The notes below the pieces were generated by a model. The model was not told where the DNA came from, ran no database searches, and saw only the letters and a list, made by a program, of their open reading frames with translations. Position numbers and translations under genes: made by a program. From Symsagittifera roscoffensis (taxonomy: Eukaryota; Xenacoelomorpha; Acoela; Convolutidae), in assembly GCF_963678635.1 (NCBI RefSeq), contig NW_026971731.1, positions 98,333-162,332 of the forward strand: a DNA stretch of 64,000 nt, written 5' to 3'. Each line of letters starts with the position of its first letter. Positions within the stretch are counted from its first letter, which is position 1. Shown here piece after piece: positions 9,188-18,946 of the stretch.

Positions 9188-10291
9188 ATGGACAATTTCA
9201 ACCTGGATGAATTGATGGACCTGGCAGAGGCATATATGGGACCGATGGTAGATGCGATCTATCGTCGGCTTATGGAACGAGACTTCGCTCTGGAGGACCC
9301 AGAGGTAGTCATGTTGCTGACCGCCCTGATCAACATCTTGGGGCATGACAACCGTGGGGACCGCCCCACGGAAGTCCTGTTGATGGCAGCATATGGAGAG
9401 AGGGGAGTACTAGACCGCCCGAATATGAGAGTGATGAGGTGGAGAAACGGGGCTCTCTCAGGGAGTGACTTGGCGAATGAGCCTGGATTGGGAAGTTCTA
9501 GAACTTACCAACCAGGTGAGATGCCTATGCCCTCCAAGCCTAAACCTGGGCTGACGAGAATGCATCAGGAGATGAAGAGCGAGGCCGCCTCGTCTGGTTC
9601 ACCACTAAGAGCAGCTGTGCCACCAAGTAGGGCGAAAGTAGAAGAGAAGGTTCAGACGAACCAAACCATGCAAGATCTGGATAGGATGAAGCATGAACTG
9701 GAAAGGACGAGAAAGGAGCTAGATGAGATGACGAAGACCATGCTCGCCACGGAGGAAGATCGGGACATGTGGAAAAGGTTGTTCAAAGACTGCAACAAAA
9801 AGCAGGGTCAAGAGCTGGAGCACTTGAGGCAGGATTACAAACGACGATCGGAACAGATGGCATTGGAAACCGCAGTGGAGAAAGCGATACCTGCAAGGAG
9901 CAATCCTCGTGGGCAGTCCCCGATGGAGCTCTTGACGCCTCGGGAAATGAGCCAAACGGCGGAAACGCGACTCCCGCTAAGATCAGGTCGAGTGACAATT
10001 CCGGACCCTAGTGACACCTTGGGTGATCCAGTCGTGGAGCAAACGATGCAGAGGCTGATAGAAACAGCTGGACGACTAGTCGCCAGTAAGAAAACACCAG
10101 GTTCCGGGGTGACTGCACCCTATGGAACGATCGACGACGCGGGCAGAATACAACTCTCCCAAACAGTGGTCAGACCAGGGATGAGTGACGTGACGCCACT
10201 CATGGGGAGCTCGAAAGCTCCAGAAAGAAGTTTAGAAGATGCCATCGAAGAAATTGTCTCGCGTAATGGACGTACGAGAACAGTCAATTGA
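9188..10291 (+). CDS. N-terminal part of element A polyprotein: helical Gag-like region with coiled coil
   Basis: ATG at 9188 opens a 367-codon frame with no in-frame stop. Residues 1-75 look helical (MDNFNLDELMDLAEAYMG), residues 90-150 are Pro/Ser-rich, and residues 155-225 form a charged coiled coil (LDRMKHELERTRKELDEM). The last 35 residues (DVTPLMGSS, SLEDAIEEIV) resemble a segment of element B gag near 28810-28850 minus (RVTPPLVTP, SIEEALNNIV), which suggests a distant Gag relationship. The frame ends at 10291, and the sense appears to continue one base back, from about 10285, into the SGNH domain. The ATG context and the lack of an upstream frame make this the best start for the large polyprotein. 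No enzymatic motif. Confidence 0.6.
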   Translation: MDNFNLDELMDLAEAYMGPMVDAIYRRLMERDFALEDPEVVMLLTALINILGHDNRGDRPTEVLLMAAYGERGVLDRPNMRVMRWRNGALSGSDLANEPGLGSSRTYQPGEMPMPSKPKPGLTRMHQEMKSEAASSGSPLRAAVPPSRAKVEEKVQTNQTMQDLDRMKHELERTRKELDEMTKTMLATEEDRDMWKRLFKDCNKKQGQELEHLRQDYKRRSEQMALETAVEKAIPARSNPRGQSPMELLTPREMSQTAETRLPLRSGRVTIPDPSDTLGDPVVEQTMQRLIETAGRLVASKKTPGSGVTAPYGTIDDAGRIQLSQTVVRPGMSDVTPLMGSSKAPERSLEDAIEEIVSRNGRTRTVN

Positions 10292-11006
10292 GATACAATT
10301 TCACGGGAGTTCCGGAGACAGATCCGAGAGCTTGCTACAATCGAGCGAATTGGAGCCCAGCAGTGAACCTGCAGCAACCACCACTGGGGACATCACATCT
10401 GATACTGGGAGACAGCTTGGTCGGAGTTCTGTCGAATTTGAGGACCTCGTGGGTTACCACGGTGATGGCCTTTGGAGGCGCGACAATAGCCCAGTTATAT
10501 CGTATGGTGGAACTGATGATTCCAGGGAGGAGTCCCAATGTGATGATCCTGGTTGGGAAAATGACATCTCCAAGGCTTCAGATGAGCAGGAAGCGCTATG
10601 GGAATCATTGATGTTGTGCTTGTTTACAACCGCTTGGCAGAAATTCAATTGCGCGGTACTGACCGTTTGCACTGTGCCAATGAGCGCGAGGAGCTTGACA
10701 GCTGCAGGGAGAAGGCATAACGAAGGAGTCGTCAGGTGGAATAATATCTTGAGGAATCTCGCAAGCCGGAATGCCGGAAGAACGATCCTCATGGATATTG
10801 AACATGCGTTGAGAGCCATGGACCAGGCCAGACTGACCACGGACGGCATCCACTTCGATAGCATCGAAGGGCAGGCTTGGTTGAATCGAGTCTTCCAAGA
10901 GCGCTTGGACGAACTAGAGGCGGAACTCTTTGCTACAGGAATACTGAAGGAAGAAGGAACGACGAATGACGCAGTGATTACGACCTTTGTGCCCCCTAAC
11001 CTGTAA
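10285..11006 (+). pseudogene. SGNH/GDSL hydrolase domain 1 of element A polyprotein, one internal frame change
   Basis: All four SGNH blocks are visible. Block I, ILGDSL, has the Ser nucleophile (codons 10408-10416). Block II Gly is in AFGGATIAQLYR (about 10470-10500). Block III is GENDIS, read across a frame change at 10555-10561. Block V is DGIHF, with catalytic Asp at 10842 and His at 10851. The first blocks lie in the frame starting at 10285-10288 and the rest in the frame 10239-11006. Known SGNH enzymes are esterases, lipases or O-acetyl hydrolases. With the catalytic set intact, the ancestral protein was probably active. The frame change within block III and the TAA at 11004 make the present copy broken, unless frameshifting operates. 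Substrate unknown. Confidence 0.75.
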
Positions 11007-11552
11007 ACACGCTTGGGGACGGCCCCGGCCGCCACGAATTATAGACAACAGAGTTCCAGCGAACCGGGTCAAAGGACAGAGGTGCAAGACCGATTGGGAG
11101 AAGCACCGTTGAGGAGAACCATTCATCCTCGAAGAAGACTAGGACCCGTTAACCCGATCGAGGAGGCAGCCATCACGTCTAGATCTGACACAAGATCGGA
11201 GACGACGAGTAACAGTAGAGAGGAGAGACGCCCGGGCAGAAGCTCTTCGATGTCGTCAAGAGCCATACCCTCTCCCTGGTATGTATACAAAGATGAGTTA
11301 ATGAAGCTGGATCTCCAGAGGGTGAGCTTCATCGAAGACGCAAGGAGGATGCTGAATGGAGCGAGACTGTCCGTTAGCAGGCGGTACTCGACAACAGGTG
11401 TAGACTGGCTGATAGCCGCCAGTATAAACTTCAGCTCTACAACGGCCTTGAGATTTGCTGATCTAGAGGGACTGCCCCCTAATAACACAATGGGACCGGT
11501 GAACGCGAGACCATTGCTAGATGTGAGTTTGAACCATGATGAAGGGAATTGA
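11007..11552 (+). pseudogene. Linker and small domain of element A polyprotein
   Basis: It continues in the same frame past the TAA at 11004-11006 to a TGA at 11550. Residues up to about 90 are Arg/Ser/Thr-rich and probably disordered (TSRSDTRSETTSNSREERR). A compact segment follows with WYVYKDELMKLDLQRVSF and GVDWLIAASI. The frame has no ATG near its beginning, and its sense reads through both flanking stops, so it is an internal piece of the polyprotein. No family recognised. Confidence 0.5.
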
Positions 11553-12731
11553 GAGGAAAGACCAGGAAGATTTCTGACAACGAGAGCGCCGATTGGACTA
11601 CATGTAAAGATGTTCAGGCAAGTGACGGCACCCCCTGGTCATGTGAAAGAGAGAATATACCCGAAACTAGTGAATCAGAATGGTGATGTCCAAAGATACG
11701 GTGGATTGAAAGCAATAAAGAAAGATGAGACCATCTTCGCCGCCTATGACAAGGCAGAAATAAGGAAGGCCAAAATCATGATTGTGGCGAATTCAGAGTT
11801 CGTGCAAACTTCCAAGTCTCTGTTTTGGCCGGACGTCATAATGTTGGCAGCGGTCGATCTGGACCTACTACAGGCAGTGTCCATGGCTATAGGGGTACAA
11901 AGGCAGACGGACATGAACCCAATCACGATCGTGTTTGCTGCCGTCAATGACCATCTACACAGTAGAGGTTCTCTGAGCAGACTCAGAGATCCTACAACGG
12001 CAGAGAATGCAGTATGGCCAGCAATAAAGGACATCCTTGATTCGATGGGTGAGGTGGTGGATGCAACGAAAGAAGCGGCGTTCAATAAGATAACACCGAA
12101 AAAAGTATTCGCGTTGTCTCCGGGGTAATATTGTCTCCCGGATGGACTGAAGTTCGTGTATGCGATTGTGACCTTGCTGTCGGAAAGAAAATATAATGTG
12201 ATCATATCAGCCCCAAATCGCATGATAGAGATGGAGAACCTGAGGCCACTCAGGGCTGAACTACCTGCAGTGTGGTCAGATATCTCGAACGCGATGAAAG
12301 GATTCAAGGACCATGCGCTGCACATGTTAGTTTTGGATGAAGTGCTGGGATTGGAACTGTCCAATTTCAGTCGACAGCTCAAATTGAAGCCGGGGATAGA
12401 CGATGACCATCGCGTAATCGTATCGATGTCGAACGATTTATGGTTCCGAGCAATGGAAAAAACAGGGGAAAGCGCGAAAAGGAAAAATTCACTAGAGACG
12501 AGAGCTCAATTGGAAGCGATGGTTTTGAGAACGAAGCCGGAAGCCAACCAGTGGCTACACCTGAATCCTAGAGTAGCGGCATGGGGTGCAGATGCTTCTG
12601 AGCAAGGCCCTGTGATGATCACGAAGATCCATGCCTACCTGTTGAAGGAGGTGAATCTGGCGGAAAATGCCGAAGAAAAGACCGCTGAATTCACAAACAG
12701 AATGTGTCAAATTACCCCGGAAACCTTCTGA
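11553..12731 (+). pseudogene. Degenerate SGNH-like domain 2 of element A polyprotein
   Basis: It continues in frame after the TGA at 11550, with a further TAA at 12126-12128, and ends at a TGA at 12729. The order of blocks mirrors an SGNH fold: IMIVANSEF (GDS altered to Ala-Asn-Ser, codons 11787-11795), IVFAAVNDHL (GxND altered to AxND, 11940-11951), a strand VFALSPG, and PGIDDDHRV offering a DxxH (12399-12410). The Ser, Asn and DxxH remain but the oxyanion Gly positions are changed, so catalysis is doubtful; it could be a structural or substrate-binding copy. Duplication of domain 1 is possible, but sequence similarity is low. The C-terminal part (12480-12731) is helical with no recognised family. 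Confidence 0.45.
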
Positions 12732-14258
12732 ACCCAGGAACTGAAGGGACAGGAAGGCTTTGAAAGGACAGACAGCATGCTGGAAGGTTTGGGAGCCGGA
12801 TGGACCGCGTCCTTCTTGGCAAAAGTCTACCCGAAAGTTTCTCATTACTTGATCAAGGAATTCCTCCAAGCAGTAGTGGAAGTGTCAATAGTGGAACTAA
12901 TAGCCTTGTTCGTGACGTTTGGAGCACAGAGTTTTGTGAAGGGGCCGGTGATGCTGCTCACCGAAGGGATCCAGAACTTGCGGCTAGATGGACTTCTGAC
13001 ATTGATTGCGATCACCCACGGAAACTTGGGAGGTTTGATGAGATTGACACGTTGCCCAGAGCAGATGAAAGAGAGAGTGAGGAATTTGGATCTGAAGAAG
13101 TCCACGGACTCGTGGAATAAGATGAGAGACTTAAGACACACTCTTATCCAATATCTCTGACAAAAAAATCGCTTTGGAACGGGAGAGGATGAGACGATTG
13201 AGAAATAAGAGGATGTCAGACGATATGTTGGAGGCATGCCCCTGCTAACCGATCTGAGCTTAGCCATGAGAACCGATCCCTTGGCGCTGATCAGAGGGGT
13301 CACGGAGTTCGTGACAGTGATCTATGGACCAGCGGTCACGTTCGCGTTCCCTGACGTTAAAGTGGAAGCGTATAGGAGGTCTATGCTGCACCTGAACCTC
13401 ATATCAGCGGTGGACGGAAGTGCACTGAACTGGTGTGAGCAGCGCACGTTGCGGGAACTCATGAGTGAAGATATGTTATTTGCGAAAATATCAGAACCAG
13501 AGATGACAGTAATCAATTTTGACGATCACTTCCGTGATCGCATGGGAGAAGTAGAGAGAGGACACGTCGAAGTGTTCCCGAAGCTTTGGAATCTGTGGTC
13601 CTATGATAAAACGAATGATGAAATAACCAGAGTGTCTCGTCTCACTGCAGCATATCATGAAGTGAGAGAAGGAACGAAGGACTGGGGTGATTACGAGAAG
13701 CTGCCGGAAACAATCCCTAAATTCCCTCTGATAGGAAGGATGTTACTCAGAGCAGTCTCCGTGGTACAAACTCCTAGATTGAGAGCATTCGAAACCAATT
13801 AAAGGAGAGTAGGGAATTTTGAGGCAACGATGGTCACATCTTTTGTGGGAAGAAATGCCGCTGTGTTACAGTACACACGATTTGCCTATACGGATCAAGC
13901 GACGAGAAGGCGATTAAGCAACGGCGCGACTCCCAAGCCTGGAAGATTTGACGAAGAATGGGCGGGACTAGGCTTGGCGCCTATGAAAATAAGAGGCAGG
14001 ACCGAGCTGCCTGAGGCCTCTTTGATCCTGACTTGTGTAAAATCGGAGATGAAAGTAGTAGGAACGCTGCAAACGAGAACTTTCTTAGCACCCTTCGGCC
14101 GCGGAGAAATCAAAGTGGTCCATGGAGAGGAGGAAGATAGATCGGCCGGTACATTGCTCATACTGAGATTCCCGGAAGAAGCCGACAATGATGAAAAAGG
14201 ACCGTCGAGCTCGAACAAGGATAAGTCAGAAGTAGATGACGGACGAGAGGACGGATAG
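12732..14258 (+). pseudogene. Central unrecognised region of element A polyprotein
   Basis: One frame continues through stops at 12729, 13158, about 13212 and 13800 to the TAG at 14256. Sense is clearly kept across each stop; for example ETF is followed by TQELKGQEGF, so the TGA at 12729 probably replaced a Trp codon. Segments: a hydrophobic helical stretch (12840-13010, including VEVSIVELIALFVTF), a globular part 13236-13802 (TDPLALIRGVTEFV, VINFDDHFRDRMGE), and an acidic tail after 14100 (EEADNDEKG). No family recognised. The hydrophobic stretch could be a membrane or buried helix. Confidence 0.45.
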
Positions 14259-14914
14259 GGAGGAAGCCGTCAAACCGAAGAACCCATGCAACAAGATCAA
14301 GCTGGTGGGGAAGACTACAGGGCATCGACAGGAGGAACACCCAGCCTGGATTTCAATATCTTCAGTGATCTTGAGATCAATGCAGATACGTTGGAAACGA
14401 CAGAGCCAGCGGATGAAGGCATCTCGACACTGGAGCCTCCGTCAGCTTTCATGGAAATGAAACGGAATTTGCCGGAGAGCAGCTCTCCTGGCAATTCAAG
14501 AAATAACAAAGCATCCTCATGGAATCGCCCAGGAGGAGAAGATTAGAGGGCTCAGCTAGAGTACCTGTCTTGGGAATATTGCCCAAAGAGGAGTGGGAAG
14601 TTCATCACCGAGACCATGAGAGTAGGACGGGATGCAAATTGGACAGAGTGGCGTTCTTGGAAGAGGTCTGGACAGTAGTTCAGAGCTATGGGACCCAGTC
14701 CATCCTCAAAACAGGTCTCAACCGACCATTGATGCGGGAAGTCCTTGATAAGTTTGACGAGTGTGAAGGGAGATTGAGTGAGTTGTTGATCGATTCGGCC
14801 ACTGACCAAAGTGAAGCGAACTCTCCCATCAAGATGACGCCGCAGGACAACAAAGGAGGTGGTGTATCTGTCAAGAACCAGGAAAGGGACGATGCGATCG
14901 AAGTTGGTGATTGA
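14259..14914 (+). pseudogene. Acidic linker and small domain of element A polyprotein, frame change near 14540
   Basis: The frame 14286-14546 (acidic, NIFSDLEINADTLE) gives way to the frame 14519-14914, which has a compact charged segment (KLDRVAFLEEVWTVVQSYG, LNRPLMREVLDKFDECEG). A single-base change explains the shift. Near 14900 sense moves again into the frame of the next segment. No family recognised; part of the same decayed polyprotein. Confidence 0.4.
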
Positions 14915-16322
14915 TAAGATCAATGAAATGAAAATGAAGTTAGGCAGCAGAGTGATGCCGAGAAGAGTAGGAAAGACGAAAGTGGATTCAGAGATATCGG
15001 TGAAAGTTGCGAATTCAGCAAAGCGAAAGCGAGTTGAAGAGATCATGGATTTGGGACAAGGTGACTATCAATTGTCTGACACGGATAAGATGCTGACTGA
15101 TATAACGATGGTGCCACCCATTCTCATGGCGGGGATAAAGTCAACAGGCTATAAATCCAGAAGGAGTGACCGCACTCTGACTGGAGCAACCTTAGAAATG
15201 GAGATACTCAGCCAATGTGGAGAGAGCACAAGGAGGGACTTTAAGCCATCTCCCATGAATCACGGAAAGGGAAGTGTCGCAGGACAACTAGTGCCAGTGG
15301 AATATAACCGACTGACAGTGTCGGGGTTGTGTCGATACATGAACCCACCGGTGGATACATGGAGCTGTTAGAATACCGAAACTCGGCTAGAGGGTATTTG
15401 ATGGCTTTAGAAGACAAGGGTGCCAAGGATGGTTATCTGGAGATAATGCTGCAAGGCACCACCCTCAAGCAAAAGGCGTACGGGACCTTAGCGTCGTCTG
15501 AGATACAGGCAGAAACGATAGAGCAGTTGGTGAGCCTTCCATGGAAAGCAGTAGTATTACGGTACTTCGAAGAAGAAATGAGGACTGCGCCGAAAATACA
15601 TGCTCTCATGGCAGTACCTTACGTAAGGACAGAGTTACAATTGAGGTTTGCCTGGTGCCTGATGGGACTGACTCGCGAAGAGTACGATTCGGAAGAAAGG
15701 AAGAGATCAAAGGGAGAAAAGGGTTTCCTTATGACAAATCTGAGGGATCTGATGATCCAAGAGGGAGAAGCAATAGCGTTTGCGAAAAGGAGAGACGCTC
15801 TCTGTTTCATTCGATTCATGATAGAACAGATCTCAGTACCAGCATTGAACACCTGTGTCAAGATGCTGAGGGAGGGCGATGCGCGAGCGAAAGTCTTACT
15901 CTTGCTAGAACTGCTGGATATACATCAAGGCAAACCGATGAGGGTGAACATGAAAGAACCCGAGGAGTTAGCGCCCATGAGAAAGATAGACGAAATCAGG
16001 AGATTCTCAAACAAGGAGCTGAGACTCACTAAAGAATCTATGGGGGCATTGCCGAAGTCCAGTGAATACTGTGGACCAATTAAGAAGAAGTCGTACAGCT
16101 ACGTATCCGGAGCTCCTGAAAGAAGACATACGCGATTGCTTCTTCGATTACGAACAGGCAGTGTTGCTAAGATTCTGGATGTCGAGAATTGTGACGATTA
16201 AGAGCACTACCAATCCTCAGAATAAATTGGGATTGATCTTGGAAGAAGAGGTGACTGCACCTTCCGTACCAAAATCCGCAAAAAAGTGGAGTTTGGGTTG
16301 GGATTCTCAGATGAATTGCTGA
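14859..16322 (+). pseudogene. Helical region of element A polyprotein with three frame changes
   Basis: Three frames carry one line of sense: 14859-15371 (basic start, then ISVKVANSAKRKRVEEIMDL), 15329-16201 (long helical region, for example YMELLEYRNSARGYLMALED and VLRYFEEEMRTAPKIHALM), and 16062-16322 (PELLKEDIRDCFFDYEQAV, ILEEEVTAPSV). Hand-overs lie near 15335, 16100 and 16290. The middle piece is 290 codons and mostly amphipathic helix. No family recognised. The frame changes alternate in direction, which favours random indels over programmed shifting. Confidence 0.45.
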
Positions 16323-17488
16323 GGACGAGCTTGATGGTGGTGTGGGAATTGATGAGGCCATCATGGTGTCCTAGTCCCAACGCTGACTCGATATTAAGGG
16401 CGACACAAGACGTGCAGAGGGAACTGAATGCAGACTGTAACCTGCGTGACCTTAACATCATATATAATGTGATGACAACGGCCTCTAGGAGCAACGGGGA
16501 AGATAAAGTGGAGTTGCCTGGCTGGGGACCAGAAGACTGGGTTAAACCTGGTAGCTGTCTGGCGGAAGTCTGCGAACTGGAGGGTCACGTTTGTGGAGGT
16601 CTGGACTGTGTGGAGACCTTAGAGAAACAACACAAGCAATTGATGGCGGTATTGTTCGGAAACGTCGTGATGAAAGCAAGGACAGAAACGGAACTGATAG
16701 CAGATTGCCATGGAGGAACCGAGGTGATTCTAGTGACTGCACTAGGATTCTACAACATGTTTGGTTCTTTAGAGTCACTATTGAATCTAGAACAGAAACA
16801 TGAGATGGTCAAAGCCATCAGTGTAGAAGTGTTCCCAGGAGTTCTGCAGACTGAGCAGAAATACATAGGAAAATGGAGGGAAGCAATCGAGACGGAAATG
16901 AACATTAGACACAGTGAGACTTATTGTAGACCATCAGGAGCACGATATTTGGTGGGTTCAACATTGGCTCCAATGTGCAAGAGCAGATACCCTGTACACT
17001 TCGTAGCAGGAATGGATGTAAAAAGTACGAGAACGATCGTGGATCAAGCCTACTCAGTGCCAAAATGTGTGAGACTAACAAGAAAGTCTGAAAAATCTTA
17101 TGAGTTGCTATGCATGAGTTGCTATGCTATGATGTTCTCAACAGTTCCAGCGAGAACCAAGGAAGAGTTGGAATCGATACTGGGAAAGAAGTTTATGGGA
17201 TACGTGAGCGGGAACTTCAGTGACTTTGAGAGACAGAAACAGAGAGGATCAACTGTTACAGATTACAATACAGTAGACGAAAATGATGAAGTCCACCGAG
17301 TGATGATGGAAGTGGAACCATTACTGGAAGCTTCGGGAAAACGTAATTGGAGGAGCATCATGTTGACACATGATGAGTTTCCTTGTCACTGCTTGCTGCA
17401 GACTTGGTGTTATCCCAAGCGTAGTAATCTTATGTTGATCTGGGACTCTGGAGAGCTGCTCTCCATGGGTTTACCAGACTCATCATAA
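16286..17488 (+). CDS. Cys-rich C-terminal region of element A polyprotein
   Basis: The longest uninterrupted frame in the element (400 codons). It is Cys-rich, with clustered pairs (CHCLLQTWC, LLCMSC, GHVCGGLDC), contains one N-glycosylation-type site (NFSDF), and has helical segments (LVTALGFYNMFGSLESLLNL). It begins with GTG in frame with upstream sense and has no good ATG start of its own, so it is best seen as part of the polyprotein. A hydrophobic stretch follows after the stop. No known family; an envelope-like or zinc-binding role cannot be told apart from sequence alone. Confidence 0.45.
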   Translation: MEFGLGFSDELLRTSLMVVWELMRPSWCPSPNADSILRATQDVQRELNADCNLRDLNIIYNVMTTASRSNGEDKVELPGWGPEDWVKPGSCLAEVCELEGHVCGGLDCVETLEKQHKQLMAVLFGNVVMKARTETELIADCHGGTEVILVTALGFYNMFGSLESLLNLEQKHEMVKAISVEVFPGVLQTEQKYIGKWREAIETEMNIRHSETYCRPSGARYLVGSTLAPMCKSRYPVHFVAGMDVKSTRTIVDQAYSVPKCVRLTRKSEKSYELLCMSCYAMMFSTVPARTKEELESILGKKFMGYVSGNFSDFERQKQRGSTVTDYNTVDENDEVHRVMMEVEPLLEASGKRNWRSIMLTHDEFPCHCLLQTWCYPKRSNLMLIWDSGELLSMGLPDSS

Positions 17489-18081
17489 TCCATAACAATA
17501 GTGATAGTGGGAGTTATGATGGTAATACGATGGCTGGAGGCTCATGTGAGGGAAAACAATAGACATGAAGCGCCAACGAGAGAACAGTTGCATAATTGGA
17601 TTGTCTAAAAGATTTAGATCTTTTTGAGACAATGTGCAAAATCCTAAACATTCCGATGGAAGTGAAGAAGATATGGGCAAGAAAACGATTGATGCCATGG
17701 TTCAGAGCTAACATGACTGCATGGTTATTTGAATACGCTAAGAAGCATATGTTGAAGCACGGCAGAGTGTACAGTGGATATCAGCTGGACATTGGAGCGG
17801 GAGCCTTCAAGCGAGCTTTCGGGACTCATCGGAATGCAGTGACCACCGCAGTGAAAAGAATTTCCAGGACTAGTGAACGTAGTGGAAAGGAGAAGGCGGA
17901 GATGTTGAAGGAACATTTGGAGAGAATTGTGACGTTGTGTCTCCACAGCAGCTTCTGCAGGAACAGAGAATCTAACGTGGATTCCCTACCTTGTTGCAAA
18001 CAGAGGGTAGAAGAGCAGAAGTGTTGGAGGACTGCTTCCAACATCGTCAGGATAGCTAACGATGTGTTGCAGGACACATAG
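17489..18081 (+). pseudogene. C-terminus of element A polyprotein with a hydrophobic segment
   Basis: After the TAA at 17486-17488 the frame continues with SITIVIVGVMMVIRWLEAH, about 15 hydrophobic residues then charge, a possible membrane anchor (short for one). Sense then moves near 17597 into the frame 17596-18081, a basic helical domain (VKKIWARKRLMPWF, AFKRAFGTHRNAV) with six or more Cys in its last third (LCLHSSFC, SLPCCKQ). The stop at 18079 is the likely natural end of the polyprotein. No family recognised. Confidence 0.4.
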
Positions 18082-18946
18082 ACTGAAAGTGCAGAGTCAG
18101 TATCACAGGAGGAGGAGATGGAACATTGGCAAATGGTCGAGAAAACAAGAAGCAAGGAGTAAGAGAATTAGAAGAATTTAGAAGTTTTAGAATTTCTAAA
18201 CGACGAAAAAGAAGAAAACAAAGGAGTGATGAAGAAAAGTTAAAAATGAAGAATTGTTTTATGTGTGTGAAAAACTCAAGTGAGAAACCAAACAACCAAG
18301 TTGTAATTGAAAACTGAAACATTTAGTTGAGTTTTGAACATTGGAGATTTTGTTGCATTTATAAATTTGCATTTTGATTTTTAGCGAAGTGGCTTTAGAG
18401 ACACTTATTATTTATTTAGAAAGGCTTAAGAGGAAAGTATATATAAATATTCCAGCCTGCATGATTGTTTTTAATCACTTAGGACGATTGATCACTTTGT
18501 GGTGACATGAAAGACTTGAGTAATTTCTTGGAGAGGGAGATTGTTGCATTGTTTTTTCTAACCACAGAGTTTCTTAGTTTTAATATTCAGGGCAATAAAC
18601 AAGCAAGATTTCCGAAGGGAAGGAGCATAGTGGGATAATTTTAGCTTGTTGGTTGGCAGGACTGTCCTGCAAACCAACATTTTTTAAATCCAAGAGAAAA
18701 AGTTTTTAATCAGGACATTGACATTGGAAGTCAGAAAAGACGTTTTTATCTTGGGTCAAATCCTTAGTGTGCAGATTAATGAAAGAATTTGAAGGCTATA
18801 TTGATGTAGTATGATGCCATTTGTGTCGCTGTGACGCGGATAAAAGTAATTTCGTGCATTTTGTAAACTCTGTTCGATGACACTGTGCCGATTATACGAA
18901 CATTGCGAGATTCAATGAGGACATTGACCGGACTGTCCAGGGAGTA
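18082..18946 (+). other. 3' untranslated region of element A
   Basis: AT-rich, no credible ORF, ending GGGAGTA just before the LTR at 18947; that short purine run is the only candidate for a polypurine tract. Most of this stretch (from about 18150) is repeated at 19502-20299 by the 1.35-kb duplication. Confidence 0.55.

Noticed and set aside
10454-11035. Long minus-strand frames opposite the element A polyprotein (also at 11744-12382, 12845-13303, 14552-15046)
   Set aside because: They are shadows of the plus-strand coding region, which carries the recognisable SGNH motifs.
16286-17560. Calling the C-terminal part an envelope gene
   Set aside because: No signal peptide, cleavage site or fusion-protein motif can be seen; Cys content and one hydrophobic stretch are not enough.
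9188-18081. Recoded stop codons or programmed frameshifting throughout the polyprotein
   Set aside because: Both TAA/TAG and TGA stops occur, and frame changes go in both directions, as expected from random decay.
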